A stretch of 64,000 nucleotides of DNA. Source: Desulfobacteraceae bacterium. Lineage in GTDB: Bacteria; Desulfobacterota; Desulfobacteria; Desulfobacterales; Desulfosarcinaceae. Shown here one piece after another: positions 28,192 to 37,389 of this stretch. The stretch covers positions 1-64,000 of the forward strand of contig JAMOUQ010000054.1 of the NCBI GenBank assembly GCA_027068085.1. Direction: 5' to 3'. The notes below the pieces were generated by a model. That model searched no databases. It saw only the letters and a program-made list of their open reading frames with translations, and was not told the origin of the DNA. The stretch's first letter is position 1; every line of letters begins with the position of its first letter. Position numbers and translations under genes: made by a program.

Positions 28192-29250
28192 ATGAATAAA
28201 AATTATCTGGTTTCCCTTTTGGCGGTTATCGGGCTGTTTGTGATCGCCTGGGTTGGCTCCGCGATCGGGCTCAAGTGGTTGTTCGGGATAGTGATCCCGT
28301 ACGCGGCCCTGGTCGTTTTCGTGGCGGGTGTATGGCGCAAGGTCATGGGGTGGGCCCGTTCGCCGGTCCCCTTCCGGATCCCCACCACCTGCGGTCAGCA
28401 AAAAACGATGCCCTGGATCAAGCAGGCCGCAATCGAAAATCCATCGACCAAGGGCGGGGTATTTGTCAGGATGCTGCTGGAAATACTAGCCTTCCGTTCC
28501 CTGTTCCGCAACACCCGCATGAAAATGCGTGAAGGCAAGCTGAGCTACAACCTGGAAATATTCCTCTGGGTGGGTGCCCTGGCCTTTCACTATGCCTTTC
28601 TGACCACTCTGGTGCGCCACCTGCGGTTTTTCACCGAACCGATCCCTTCCTGGGTAAGCCTGATCGAAAAGGTCGACAGCTTCTTCCGGGTCGAAATCAT
28701 GTACGACCCGATCCATTTCGGACTGCCGGGAATCTACGTATCCGGTCTGGTGCTGCTGGCTGCGGTCACCTACCTTTTCCTGCGGCGGCTCTTTGTCCGG
28801 CCGGTGCGCTACATCAGCCTGGCTTCCGATTACTTTCCCCTGTTCCTGATAATGGGAATCGCCCTGACCGGCATATTCATGCGCTATTTCACCAAAGTCG
28901 ATATTACCTCCATCAAGGAACTGACCATGGGCCTGGTCACCTTCCACTGGTCGATCCCCGAGGGTATCGGCAACCTTTTCTTTGTGCATCTTTTCTTTGT
29001 GTCGGTATTGCTGGCCTATTTCCCCTTCAGCAAGCTGATGCACATGGGGGGCGTCTTCCTCAGCCCCACCCGCAACCTGACCGCCAACACCCGTGAAGTC
29101 CGGCACGTCAATCCCTGGAATTACCCGGTCAAGGTCCATACCTACGAGGCCTATGAGGACGAATTCAGGGAAAAGATGATCGAAGCCGGTCTGCCGGTGG
29201 AAAAGATGCCCGAACCCAAGCCTGAAGAACCGAAAGAGGAAAAGGAGTAA
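28192..29250 (+). CDS. dsrM: DsrM, membrane cytochrome b subunit of DsrMKJOP
   Basis: 352 residues. It begins with membrane helices (YLVSLLAVIGLFVIAWVG). The NarI-like cytochrome b core follows, with His residues in WVGALAFHYAFLTTLVRHL and FFVHLFFVSVLLAYF as likely haem ligands. About six membrane helices are visible. The tail is charged and Pro/Glu-rich. By family it exchanges electrons with menaquinone and pairs with DsrK. dsrK follows after four bases. Confidence 0.94.
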   Translation: MNKNYLVSLLAVIGLFVIAWVGSAIGLKWLFGIVIPYAALVVFVAGVWRKVMGWARSPVPFRIPTTCGQQKTMPWIKQAAIENPSTKGGVFVRMLLEILAFRSLFRNTRMKMREGKLSYNLEIFLWVGALAFHYAFLTTLVRHLRFFTEPIPSWVSLIEKVDSFFRVEIMYDPIHFGLPGIYVSGLVLLAAVTYLFLRRLFVRPVRYISLASDYFPLFLIMGIALTGIFMRYFTKVDITSIKELTMGLVTFHWSIPEGIGNLFFVHLFFVSVLLAYFPFSKLMHMGGVFLSPTRNLTANTREVRHVNPWNYPVKVHTYEAYEDEFREKMIEAGLPVEKMPEPKPEEPKEEKE

Positions 29251-29254
29251 ATAA

Positions 29255-30886
29255 ATGGCAGACGAAACCCCGAAACCAAGCGAGCTGTTGGCGAAGTTGG
29301 ACCATCGTCCGCCGGCCACCGGGTGGATGGATACGCCGGTTGAAATTCGCAAGGGGATGTACTGCTACGCGGCCAATCCCAAAAGCGTTAAAGCCTTGGG
29401 ACTGCCCAACGCCCGGCAGTGGAACCCCCTGGACGATGACTGGAAGCTGCCCGACAACTGGCAACAGATATTGCACGAAGGATTCAAGGAAAGACTGGAA
29501 AAGTTCCGCACATTCAAGGTCTTCATGGACATCTGTGTGCGCTGCGGAGCCTGCGCCGACAAGTGCCATTTTTTCATCGGCACCGGCGATCCCAAGAACA
29601 TGCCCGTGCTGCGGGCCGAGCTGCTCAGATCGGTCTACCGCAACGACTTTACCACCTTCGGACGTATTTTGGGCCGCCTGGGCGGAGCCCGCCCCATGAC
29701 CATGAACGTGCTCAAGGAATGGTGGTACTACATGTTTCAATGCACCGAGTGCCGCCGCTGCTCGGTTTTCTGTCCCTACGGCATCGACACGGCCGAAATC
29801 ACCATCATGGGCCGGGAGCTGCTCAACCTGCTGGGCCTGAACATCGACTGGATCGCCACCCCGGTCGCCAACTGTTACCGCACCGGCAACCACCTGGGCA
29901 TCCAGCCGCATGCCTTCAAGGACATGATCGACTTTTTCTGCGACGACATCGAGGAGATAACCGGCATCCGGCCCAACCCCCAGTTCAACAAGAAGGGGGC
30001 CGACATCCTCTTCATCACCCCCTCGGGCGACGTCTTCGCGGACCCGGGCACCTATACCTGCATGGGCTACCTGATGCTCTTTCACTTTCTGCAGGAAAAG
30101 TACGGGTTCGACATCACCTGGAGCACCTATGCATCCGAGGGCGGCAACTTCGGCTTTTTCACCTCCCACGAGGTCATGAAGCGGCTCAACGCCAAGATGT
30201 ACCTGGAGGCCAAGCGGCTGGGGGTAAAGTGGATCCTTGGTGGTGAGTGCGGTCACATGTGGCGGGTGATCCACCAGTACATGGACACCATGAACGGCCC
30301 GGCCGACTTTCTCGAAGAACCGGTCAATCCCGTCACCGGCACCAAGTTCGAAAACGCCAAGTCCACCAAGATGGTCCACATTGCCGAGTTCACCGCCGAC
30401 CTGATCAAGCACGGCAAGCTCGATCTGGATCCGTCCCGCAACGACAACAAGATCATCACTTTCCACGACTCGTGCAACCCGGCCCGCGGCATGGGGATGT
30501 TCGAAGAGCCGCGCTATGTGATCCGCAACGTGGCCAACCACTTCTACGAAATGCCGGCCAACACCATCCGCGAAAACACATTCTGCTGCGGCAGCGGAGC
30601 CGGTCTGAACGCCGGTGAAAACATGGAGCTGCGCATGGCCGGCGGACTGCCCCGGGCCAATGCCGTCAAGTACGTCCATGAAAAATTCGGGGTCAACATG
30701 CTGGCCTGCATCTGCGCCATCGACCGGGCGGCCCTGCCGACTTCGATGGAATACTGGGTCCCGGAAATGGATGTGACCGGGCTGCACGAGCTTGTGGCCA
30801 ACGCCCTGATCCTGCCCGGAGAGAAGCAACGCGAAACGGATCTGCGCGGCGAGCCGCTGCCGGGAATGGAGGATGCCGATGAATGA
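29255..30886 (+). CDS. dsrK: DsrK, CCG-domain iron-sulfur subunit
   Basis: 543 residues, cytoplasmic. Two [4Fe-4S] motifs are CVRCGACADKC (about 90-100) and CTECRRCSVFCP (about 162-173). The HdrD-like catalytic part contains HDSCNPARGMG and NTFCCGSGAGL, the cysteine set for a noncubane cluster as in heterodisulfide reductase. By family it reduces a disulfide, thought to be DsrC trisulfide, with electrons from DsrM. Its 3' end overlaps dsrJ by eight bases. Confidence 0.96.
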   Translation: MADETPKPSELLAKLDHRPPATGWMDTPVEIRKGMYCYAANPKSVKALGLPNARQWNPLDDDWKLPDNWQQILHEGFKERLEKFRTFKVFMDICVRCGACADKCHFFIGTGDPKNMPVLRAELLRSVYRNDFTTFGRILGRLGGARPMTMNVLKEWWYYMFQCTECRRCSVFCPYGIDTAEITIMGRELLNLLGLNIDWIATPVANCYRTGNHLGIQPHAFKDMIDFFCDDIEEITGIRPNPQFNKKGADILFITPSGDVFADPGTYTCMGYLMLFHFLQEKYGFDITWSTYASEGGNFGFFTSHEVMKRLNAKMYLEAKRLGVKWILGGECGHMWRVIHQYMDTMNGPADFLEEPVNPVTGTKFENAKSTKMVHIAEFTADLIKHGKLDLDPSRNDNKIITFHDSCNPARGMGMFEEPRYVIRNVANHFYEMPANTIRENTFCCGSGAGLNAGENMELRMAGGLPRANAVKYVHEKFGVNMLACICAIDRAALPTSMEYWVPEMDVTGLHELVANALILPGEKQRETDLRGEPLPGMEDADE

Positions 30887-31268
30887 TAAAAAATATATCT
30901 TAGGCGGTTTGTTGATTTTCATCGTCCTTTTCGCTTTCCCCTTCTGGTTCAACCTGGGCAAGGCAGCCCCGGCCCCCAATCCGGTGCTGAGCGAAAAGGC
31001 CAAGGCGGCCGGAAAATGCGTCATGCCCACAGAGTTCATGCGCGCCGAACACATGAAGCTGCTGGGCATGTGGAGGCGCTCGGTGGTCCGCCATGCAAAG
31101 CGGGAATTTATCAATCCTGAAGGCAAGCAGTACACCATGAGTCTGCAAAACACCTGCCTGAACTGCCACGACAACAAGGCTAAATTCTGTGACAAGTGCC
31201 ACGACTACGCCTCGGTGGATGTGTACTGCTGGGATTGCCATATTGATAAATCCAAAGGAGAAGAATGA
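30879..31268 (+). CDS. dsrJ: DsrJ, periplasmic triheme cytochrome c
   Basis: 129 residues from the ATG at 30879, chosen because GGAGG lies six bases upstream; an ATG at 30873 abuts that site. An uncleaved N-terminal helix anchors it. Three CxxCH motifs are CLNCH, CDKCH and CWDCH (about 93, 104 and 117). Cys 47, in AGKCVMP, matches the position of the known Cys haem ligand of DsrJ. It overlaps dsrO by four bases. Its exact redox role in sulfate reducers is debated. Confidence 0.95.
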   Translation: MNDKKYILGGLLIFIVLFAFPFWFNLGKAAPAPNPVLSEKAKAAGKCVMPTEFMRAEHMKLLGMWRRSVVRHAKREFINPEGKQYTMSLQNTCLNCHDNKAKFCDKCHDYASVDVYCWDCHIDKSKGEE

Positions 31269-32050
31269 TGGATAGCAGCAGAAGAAGCGTCTTGAAATTT
31301 TTCGGCCTGACTGCTTTGGGGCTGGCCTCCAGGCCGGTGTTCAACGCTTTCGCCACCGAACACGGGCATTCGGCCATGCACTTTGAAAAAGGCGCCAAAG
31401 CCCTCAAGGCCAAGCAATGGGCCATGGTCATAGACACCCGCAAGTTCGAGTCGGCCGATGAACTTGAGCCGATCATCGAGGCGTGCAACAAAGCCCACAA
31501 TATTCCTCAGTTCGAAAACAAGAACCACGAAATCAAGTGGATCTGGGAAACCGAGTACCACAATGCGTTCCCCCAGTCCCCCAATCGGTTCCTGTCCGAA
31601 GAAGCCGAGCAAAGGCCTTATCTGGTACTGTGCAATCACTGCGAAAACCCGCCCTGCTGCAGGGCCTGTCCCACCCAGGCAACCTTCAAGCGGGAAAGCG
31701 ACGGTATCGTCATCATGGATTTTCACCGTTGCATCGGGTGCCGCTTCTGCATGGCGGCCTGTCCCTTCGGTTCCCGCAGCTTCAACTTCCGCGATCCGCG
31801 GCCCTTCATTCCGGAACTCAACAAGGATTATCCGACCCGCATGAAGGGTGTGGTGGAAAAGTGCAATTTCTGCGCCGAACGCCTGGCCAAGGGCCTTGAA
31901 CCGGCCTGTGTGGAAGCATCGGAAGGCGCCATCGTTTTCGGCGATCTTTACGACCCTGAATCGGAAGTCCGCAAGCTTTTGCGGGAAAACTACACCATCC
32001 GGCGCAAACAGAGTTTGGGAACCGAACCCTGCGTCTACTACATAGTGTGA
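31265..32050 (+). CDS. dsrO: DsrO, periplasmic ferredoxin-like subunit
   Basis: 261 residues. A Tat signal is clear: SRRSVLKFFGLTALGLA. Ferredoxin motifs are CNHCENPPCCRACP, CIGCRFCMAACPFG and CNFCAERLAKGLEPAC, as in NrfC/HybA-type proteins. By family it sits in the periplasm between DsrJ and DsrP. Two adjacent ATGs (31265, 31268) follow AAAGGAG; the second has better spacing. dsrP follows directly. Confidence 0.95.
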   Translation: MMDSSRRSVLKFFGLTALGLASRPVFNAFATEHGHSAMHFEKGAKALKAKQWAMVIDTRKFESADELEPIIEACNKAHNIPQFENKNHEIKWIWETEYHNAFPQSPNRFLSEEAEQRPYLVLCNHCENPPCCRACPTQATFKRESDGIVIMDFHRCIGCRFCMAACPFGSRSFNFRDPRPFIPELNKDYPTRMKGVVEKCNFCAERLAKGLEPACVEASEGAIVFGDLYDPESEVRKLLRENYTIRRKQSLGTEPCVYYIV

Positions 32051-32057
32051 GGTGACT

Positions 32058-33215
32058 ATGCTTGAATTAGCCGTTAAAGGAGATAAAAAATACTGGAGCT
32101 GGGTCGTCGCCTTGCTGGCGGTAATCGGCGGCGCCTTTCTGATCTACCTGTGGCAGCTCAAATTCGGCCTCGGCATCACCGGCATGAGCCGGGACGTTTC
32201 CTGGGGCTTTTACATCGCCAACTTCACCTACCTGGTGGGCGTGGCCGCCGGTGGCGTTATGGTGGTGCTGCCGTACTACCTCCACGACTACAAGGCCTAC
32301 GGCAGGATCACCGTGCTGGGCGAGTTCCTGGCCATCGGCGCCATCGTCATGTGCCTGCTGTTTATCATCGTCGACCTTGGCCAGCCGATGCGTATCCTCA
32401 ACGTCTGGCTCTACCCCACCCCCCACAGCGTCCTTTTCTGGGACACCATCGTGCTCAACGGGTACCTGTTTCTCAACATAGTGGTGGGCTGGAACGTGCT
32501 GGAGGCAGAGCGTAACAACGTTCATTACCAGGCCTGGCTCAAGCCGTTCATCTATATTTCGATTCCCTGGGCCGTGAGTATCCACACGGTGACCGCTTAC
32601 CTGTACTGCGGCCTGCCCGGACGCGGCTTCTGGCTGACAGCCATCCTGGCGCCCCGCTTTCTGGCTTCGGCCTTTGCCGCCGGACCGGCCCTGCTGATCC
32701 TGCTGTGCCTGTTCGTGCGCAAGGTGTCCCGTTTCGACCCCGGCCGGGAGCAGATCCAGTCTCTTGCCAAGACGGTTGCCTATGCCATCTGCATCAACGT
32801 CTTTTTCTTCCTCTGCGAAGTTTTCGTTGCCTTCTACAGCAACATCCCGGAACACATGGATCATCTCAAGTACCTGTTTGCCGGCCTTCACGGCCACGGC
32901 CTGCTGGTGCCCTGGATGTGGGCCTCGCTGATCCTGATGGTCGTCGGAATCATCATGACCGTCACTCCGCTTACCCGTAAAAACGAAACCACCCTGGCCT
33001 GCGCCTGCGTGGCCATCATCGTCGGCACCTGGATCGACAAGGGGCTGGGAATGATCTCGGGCGGATTCGTGCCCAATCCCCTTCACCAGGTCAACGAGTA
33101 TGCACCCACCCTGCCTGAAATCGGAATCACCATCGGCGTCTATGCCGCCGGAGCCCTGGTACTGACGATCCTTTACAAGATCGCCGTTGGCGTAAAAGAG
33201 GAAGTCCGCGCCTGA
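32058..33215 (+). CDS. dsrP: DsrP, NrfD-like quinone-interacting membrane subunit
   Basis: 385 residues from the ATG at 32058, with GAGG five bases upstream. About ten membrane helices of the NrfD/PsrC type. FYIANFTYLVGVAAGGVM and RFLASAFAAGPALLILLC are typical blocks. By family it exchanges electrons with the quinone pool on the periplasmic side, completing DsrMKJOP. It is the last operon gene and is followed by a strong terminator. Confidence 0.95.
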   Translation: MLELAVKGDKKYWSWVVALLAVIGGAFLIYLWQLKFGLGITGMSRDVSWGFYIANFTYLVGVAAGGVMVVLPYYLHDYKAYGRITVLGEFLAIGAIVMCLLFIIVDLGQPMRILNVWLYPTPHSVLFWDTIVLNGYLFLNIVVGWNVLEAERNNVHYQAWLKPFIYISIPWAVSIHTVTAYLYCGLPGRGFWLTAILAPRFLASAFAAGPALLILLCLFVRKVSRFDPGREQIQSLAKTVAYAICINVFFFLCEVFVAFYSNIPEHMDHLKYLFAGLHGHGLLVPWMWASLILMVVGIIMTVTPLTRKNETTLACACVAIIVGTWIDKGLGMISGGFVPNPLHQVNEYAPTLPEIGITIGVYAAGALVLTILYKIAVGVKEEVRA

Positions 33216-33246
33216 AAACCGGCTCTTGCGCAAAATCATCAGCCTC

Positions 33247-33285
33247 AAGGCCCGGCGGGCGTAAAGCCTGCCGGGCCTTCTTTTT
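33247..33285 (+). terminator. Rho-independent terminator of dsrMKJOP
   Basis: AAGGCCCGGCGGGC and GCCTGCCGGGCCTT form a 14-bp stem with one G-U pair and a GTAAA loop, followed by CTTTTT. Confidence 0.92.
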
Positions 33286-33389
33286 ACGGCAGCGCCGGTC
33301 AGAGGATTGAATACGACAGCTTTCGACAGACCGCCATGGTTTGCGCGCAAGGCCACTCCATGCGGAAATAACTGTCTGCCCGGAAGTCA

Positions 33390-34445
33390 TCAGAGAAGAA
33401 AATTCAGATTGGGCAGACTGTTTTCTTCCTGGGGACGGCTGAAGAAATCTTCCAGGGCCCTGCGGATCACATCCAGGCTCCGTGCGTTCTGAATGGGCCG
33501 CAGCAAGAAGTGGCCGAAACGGAAGTTGGCCGCCAGGTAAGGCGCGTAGCGCCTGTAGCGCCTCAGGGCGCGGGATTGATCAAAATGACGGGGCACAAGC
33601 TCCAGGAGCCGGAAAGCAGTCTTCCGGGCCACAAGCGGTCCGAAATCCCTGCCTGCGACCCAGGCGGCAAAAGACCAGGGCCGGCAGACAGCCAGCCGAC
33701 CCAGGGCAACCCCGTCACAGCCGGTGGTCTCTATCATCTTGAGGCAGTCTGCGGCTGAAAAGACGTTGCCGTTTCCCAAAACCGGTATCGAAACCGCCTC
33801 CTTGACGGCCGCTATATACTCCCATCTGGGCGGCCGGTTGCGCCGGTCCGGGGCAACCCGGGGATGGAAGGTAAGGGCGTCGGCACCGGCCTCTTCCAGC
33901 CGGCGGGCCAGCTCCACCGCCGGAGCAGGATCGTCCTGCCAGCCTGTCCTGAACTTTACCGTCACCGGGCAGGTCACGGCCTTGCTTACGGCCCTGACCA
34001 CGGCAACGGCCCGGTCCGGTTCCCGGAGCAGGGCGGCCCCCCAATTCTGGCCGCAGATGGCCCCGGCGCAGCAACCCAGATTGATATCGACCCCGAAAAG
34101 ACCGTATTGCTCTATTGTGACGGCCGCAGCCGCCATTTTGTCGGGATCGGAGCCCACGATCTGAACGGCCAGCTGACCTGCCTCGGCATCCTGCCAGCAA
34201 AAATAGGCCGAAGTCCGGCGGTCCTCGTGGGGAATCCGGCCGGCGCTGCACATTTCCGAAAAGAACAGGCCGCAGCCGCCGAAGCCGGCAATCACCCGGC
34301 GCATGGCCACATGCCCCAGGCAGGTCATGGGTGCCAGCACAAGCCGGCTTGAAATGGATTTGCCGCCGATGGCAAGGGGCCGGCTGAGCAATTTTTGAAG
34401 TCTGTCCGGCCCTATCTTCTCTGCCGTTTTTTCACCTTCGCCCAT
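33390..34445 (-). CDS. tRNA-dihydrouridine synthase family protein
   Basis: 351 residues, a TIM-barrel flavoprotein. RLVLAPMTCLGHVAMRRVI opens the FMN domain. VDINLGCCAGAICGQNWGAAL holds the catalytic-loop Cys in its usual place. PVTVKFRTGW and ALTFHPR bind FMN, followed by PVLGNGNVFSAADCLKMI. By family it reduces uridine to dihydrouridine in tRNA. Subfamily is unclear. No strong ribosome site was noticed. It is divergent from the rplU promoter. Confidence 0.88.
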   Translation of the reverse strand: MGEGEKTAEKIGPDRLQKLLSRPLAIGGKSISSRLVLAPMTCLGHVAMRRVIAGFGGCGLFFSEMCSAGRIPHEDRRTSAYFCWQDAEAGQLAVQIVGSDPDKMAAAAVTIEQYGLFGVDINLGCCAGAICGQNWGAALLREPDRAVAVVRAVSKAVTCPVTVKFRTGWQDDPAPAVELARRLEEAGADALTFHPRVAPDRRNRPPRWEYIAAVKEAVSIPVLGNGNVFSAADCLKMIETTGCDGVALGRLAVCRPWSFAAWVAGRDFGPLVARKTAFRLLELVPRHFDQSRALRRYRRYAPYLAANFRFGHFLLRPIQNARSLDVIRRALEDFFSRPQEENSLPNLNFLL

Positions 34446-34490
34446 GCAGGTGTATTTACATCCTCCGGCAGGCTGAATGCAATATTTTGC

Positions 34491-34519
34491 TTGACAATCT
34501 TTTCACGAACCTTCATATT
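34491..34519 (+). promoter_or_regulatory. Sigma-70 promoter of rplU-rpmA-obgE operon
   Basis: TTGACA, a 17-base spacer and CATATT, about 85 bases before the rplU start. Confidence 0.6.
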
Positions 34520-34550
34520 TCCAATTTTTCAGAGCCCGGTATTTTGATGC

Positions 34551-34572
34551 CCGCTTTGCAGCTGCAATGCGG
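34551..34572 (+). promoter_or_regulatory. Candidate r-protein leader hairpin before rplU
   Basis: A 22-base near-palindrome: CCGCTTTGCAG and CTGCAATGCGG, with one mismatched pair. It is followed after 11 bases by a run of eight T. It lies in the transcribed leader, so it could be an attenuator or an L21/L27 autoregulatory site; this is inference. Confidence 0.4.
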
Positions 34573-34603
34573 TCTTTACGCTGTTTTTTTTCGGAGGATA
34601 AAA

Positions 34604-34915
34604 ATGTACGCAGTGGTTGCAACCGGTGGCAAACAATATAAGGTCAAAGAAGGCGATATTCTGAAAATAGAGAAGATCGAAGGCGACGTCGGGTCCCGGG
34701 TCGATTTCGACCAGGTACTGATGTATTCTGACGGCGACCAGGTAAGGGTGGGCCAACCCAAGATCGATGGGGCGGTAGTCCGCGGTCACATAGTGGCCCA
34801 GGGCAAGAACCGCAAGATAATCGTTTTCAAGTACAAGCGGCGCAAACGCTACCGCCGCAAAAACGGCCACCGCCAGGCTTTCACCGCCGTCAGGATCGAC
34901 ACCATCGAAGCCTGA
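34604..34915 (+). CDS. rplU: 50S ribosomal protein L21
   Basis: 103 residues from the ATG at 34604, with GGAGG six bases upstream. MYAVVATGGKQYKVKEGD is the diagnostic start, and KRRKRYRRKNGHRQ the conserved basic tail. The frame extends upstream but has no conserved sequence there. It precedes rpmA and obgE in the common L21-L27-Obg order. Confidence 0.98.
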   Translation: MYAVVATGGKQYKVKEGDILKIEKIEGDVGSRVDFDQVLMYSDGDQVRVGQPKIDGAVVRGHIVAQGKNRKIIVFKYKRRKRYRRKNGHRQAFTAVRIDTIEA

Positions 34916-35011
34916 TGATATAGGCAGGTCCGTTTTCAGAGTTGCGGGGCCATTTGATTTTCATGAATACCGCGAGTCAAAGCTTTTTATCGAATACAGG
35001 AGAACCTGACA

Positions 35012-35266
35012 ATGGCACATAAAAAAGCAGGCGGAAGTTCCAAAAACGGTCGCGACAGTCAGGGCCAGCGCCGGGGAGTGAAGCGCTACGGCGGCCAGTT
35101 CGTCAAGGCCGGCAACATCATCGTCCGCCAACTGGGCACCAAAATCCATCCCGGAGCCAACGTTGGAGTTGGCAAGGATTACACCCTTTTTGCCAAGATC
35201 GACGGTATCGTCAAGTTTGAACGCAAGGGACGCACCGGCAAAAAGGTCAGTGTCTATGCCGCGTGA
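35012..35266 (+). CDS. rpmA: 50S ribosomal protein L27
   Basis: 84 residues. [19 protein letters not shown] and [20 protein letters not shown] are classic L27. The extreme N-terminus reaches the peptidyl-transferase centre. It has the Gram-negative type start, without the cleavable extension of Firmicutes. CAGGAG precedes the ATG. obgE overlaps by four bases. Confidence 0.98.
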   Translation: MAHKKAGGSSKNGRDSQGQRRGVKRYGGQFVKAGNIIVRQLGTKIHPGANVGVGKDYTLFAKIDGIVKFERKGRTGKKVSVYAA

Positions 35267-36285
35267 AATTCGTTGATGAAGCCATCATCACGGTCCAGTC
35301 GGGGGACGGCGGCCGCGGCTGCGTAAGCTTCAGACGGGAAAGATTCGTCCCCCGGGGAGGGCCCGACGGCGGCGACGGAGGCAAGGGCGGCGATGTCATC
35401 CTGAAGGCCACCGGCCGCAAGCATACCCTCTACCATCTGCAATTCAAACGACTTTACAAGGCCGGCCGGGGCGCCCACGGTCAGGGAAGCCAGAAAACCG
35501 GCCGCAATGGCGCCGACCTGGTGGTTGAAGTTCCGCCGGGCACGATTGTCAAAAACGCAGCCACCGGTGAGGTGATCTGCGATCTTGACCGTGACGGAGC
35601 CCGGGTGGTGGTTGCCCGCGGCGGCCGTGGCGGCCTGGGCAACCGCAGATTCCGCAGCTCCACCAACCGCGCCCCCCGCTACGCCCAGCCCGGAGAGCCC
35701 GGTGTCACCCTGGATTTGAAACTGGAACTCAAACTGCTGGCCGACGCCGGCCTGGCGGGCCTGCCAAATGCCGGCAAATCGACCCTGATCAGCGCCATTT
35801 CCGCAGCCAGGCCCAAAATCGCCGATTATCCTTTCACAACCCTGACACCCAATCTGGGGGTGGTGGCCCCGGCCGGAATGGAGCCCTTCGTGGTTGCCGA
35901 CATTCCCGGCCTGATCGAAGGCGCCCACCAGGGAGCAGGCCTGGGCATCCGGTTTTTGCGCCACATCGAAAGGACCCGCATCGTGGTGCACATCATCGAT
36001 GCGGCGGCCATCGACCCCCAAGACCCGCTGCGGGCGTACCGTACCATCAACAACGAACTGGAAAGTTACAGCCCCGAGCTTGCGGCCAAGCCTCAACTGA
36101 TCGTTCTCAACAAGATCGATCTGCCCCGCGGCCGGGCCGGGACGGAGGCTTTCCGGAAAGCGATGCCGGATCGCGAAATATTTGCCGTAAGCGCTGCCAC
36201 CGGCCGGGAGCTGGACAGCCTTGTAAAGCGTCTGGGCCAACTTGTACAGGCAAGCCATGCCGACACCGACTGCAAGCAAGACTGA
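35263..36285 (+). CDS. obgE: Obg GTPase
   Basis: 340 residues. The Gly-rich Obg fold spans about 1-158 ([19 protein letters not shown]). The G domain follows with [27 protein letters not shown] and NKIDLP. There is no long C-terminal extension. By family it binds the 50S subunit and links ribosome assembly with stress. It starts at GTG, overlapping the rpmA stop by four bases. Confidence 0.97.
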   Translation: MKFVDEAIITVQSGDGGRGCVSFRRERFVPRGGPDGGDGGKGGDVILKATGRKHTLYHLQFKRLYKAGRGAHGQGSQKTGRNGADLVVEVPPGTIVKNAATGEVICDLDRDGARVVVARGGRGGLGNRRFRSSTNRAPRYAQPGEPGVTLDLKLELKLLADAGLAGLPNAGKSTLISAISAARPKIADYPFTTLTPNLGVVAPAGMEPFVVADIPGLIEGAHQGAGLGIRFLRHIERTRIVVHIIDAAAIDPQDPLRAYRTINNELESYSPELAAKPQLIVLNKIDLPRGRAGTEAFRKAMPDREIFAVSAATGRELDSLVKRLGQLVQASHADTDCKQD

Positions 36286-36955
36286 AAACCGCCGCATCGG
36301 ACTTTTCGGCGGCACTTTCAATCCCATCCACAACGGGCACCTGTCCGCCTGCCGTCAGGTATACCGGCACCTCAAGCTTGAACGAGTGTACGTCATCCCC
36401 TGCAACGTGCCGCCCCACAAGGACACAAGCCAGCTTGCGCCGGGCCGGGACCGCCTGGCGATGGTGGAACTGGCCCTTGCCGCAGACCCTGTCATGCTGG
36501 CATCTGACCTGGAACTGCAAAGACCGGGGACTTCTTTTTCCATCGATACCGTACTTGCCGTCAAGGCCCTGGCGGGCAAGCCCGCCGATCTTTTCTTCAT
36601 TCTGGGTCTCGATGCCTTCCTTTCGCTCCATACCTGGCAGGCCTGGCGCCGGCTGCCGGCCGAAACCGCGATGGCCGTCATGTCCCGGCCCTTTGACGAC
36701 GGCAGCAGCAAACGCGATCTTGTAAAACAGCTTGAAACCTATCTTCATTCCACGGTATCCTTGCGGTATCGGTACCATCTGCAGGACGGGTGTTTCAGGC
36801 ATCCCGTGCTGAAGCCGGTTTACCCGGTGGAAGTTTCACCGGTGGATGTCTCGTCTTCCCACATCAGGCAGTGCCTGCGAAACGGCCTTCCCATCGGGGC
36901 CATGGTACCCGAAGCGGTTTCAGCCTACATCAGAAAAAAAGGATTGTATCGATGA
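36257..36955 (+). CDS. nadD: Nicotinate-nucleotide adenylyltransferase NadD
   Basis: 232 residues from the ATG at 36257, inside the obgE 3' end. GLFGGTFNPIHNGHL contains the nucleotidyl-transferase HxGH-type motif, and VSSSHIRQCLRNG the ISSTxIR-like motif. By family it makes deamido-NAD from NaMN and ATP. The order obgE-nadD-rsfS is common in bacteria. Confidence 0.95.
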   Translation: MPTPTASKTENRRIGLFGGTFNPIHNGHLSACRQVYRHLKLERVYVIPCNVPPHKDTSQLAPGRDRLAMVELALAADPVMLASDLELQRPGTSFSIDTVLAVKALAGKPADLFFILGLDAFLSLHTWQAWRRLPAETAMAVMSRPFDDGSSKRDLVKQLETYLHSTVSLRYRYHLQDGCFRHPVLKPVYPVEVSPVDVSSSHIRQCLRNGLPIGAMVPEAVSAYIRKKGLYR

Positions 36956-37368
36956 GCGAGCCCTTTCTGGCCAGTCTGGACCCTTTCGTCAGGGCGACCC
37001 TGGGCAAAAAAGCGCAGGATGTCGTGGTCATGGACGTCCGGGGCCTGACTTCCCTGGCCGACGCTTTCATCATCTGCAGCGGACGTTCCAGCCGCCAGGT
37101 CACCGCCATTGCCGATCACATCAAGCGGACTTTGAAAAAGCAGTCCATAAAACCCCTGAACGTGGAGGGAACCGGACAGGGACACTGGGTCCTGATGGAC
37201 TACGGCCATGTCATCATTCACGTCTTCTACGAACAGACCCGTCGCTTTTACGACCTTGAAAGCCTCTGGGCCGACGCCGAAAGATTCACTATCGACAGTC
37301 CGGAAAACGACGAGCGGATCCCGGAGCCCGGCCCGCCGCCGGAAGGCCGGGAAATAATTATCGAATGA
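36952..37368 (+). CDS. rsfS: Ribosomal silencing factor RsfS
   Basis: 138 residues from the ATG at 36952, overlapping nadD by four bases. KKAQDVVVMDVRGLTSLADAF, GQGHWVLMDYGHVIIHVF and FYDLESLWADA are conserved. By family it binds L14 and blocks subunit joining in starvation. The tail is acidic and Pro-rich. Confidence 0.95.
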   Translation: MSEPFLASLDPFVRATLGKKAQDVVVMDVRGLTSLADAFIICSGRSSRQVTAIADHIKRTLKKQSIKPLNVEGTGQGHWVLMDYGHVIIHVFYEQTRRFYDLESLWADAERFTIDSPENDERIPEPGPPPEGREIIIE

Positions 37369-37389
37369 CAGTACGACAGGAGCAATTCT

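Noticed and set aside
29165-31195. Long minus-strand open frame opposite dsrK and dsrJ
   Set aside because: It mirrors strongly conserved dsr genes, has no recognisable domain and no ribosome site; GC-rich codon bias opens such antisense frames.
32067-33356. Minus-strand frame opposite dsrP
   Set aside because: Antisense to a conserved membrane protein; His/Asp/Gly-rich translation typical of a shadow frame.
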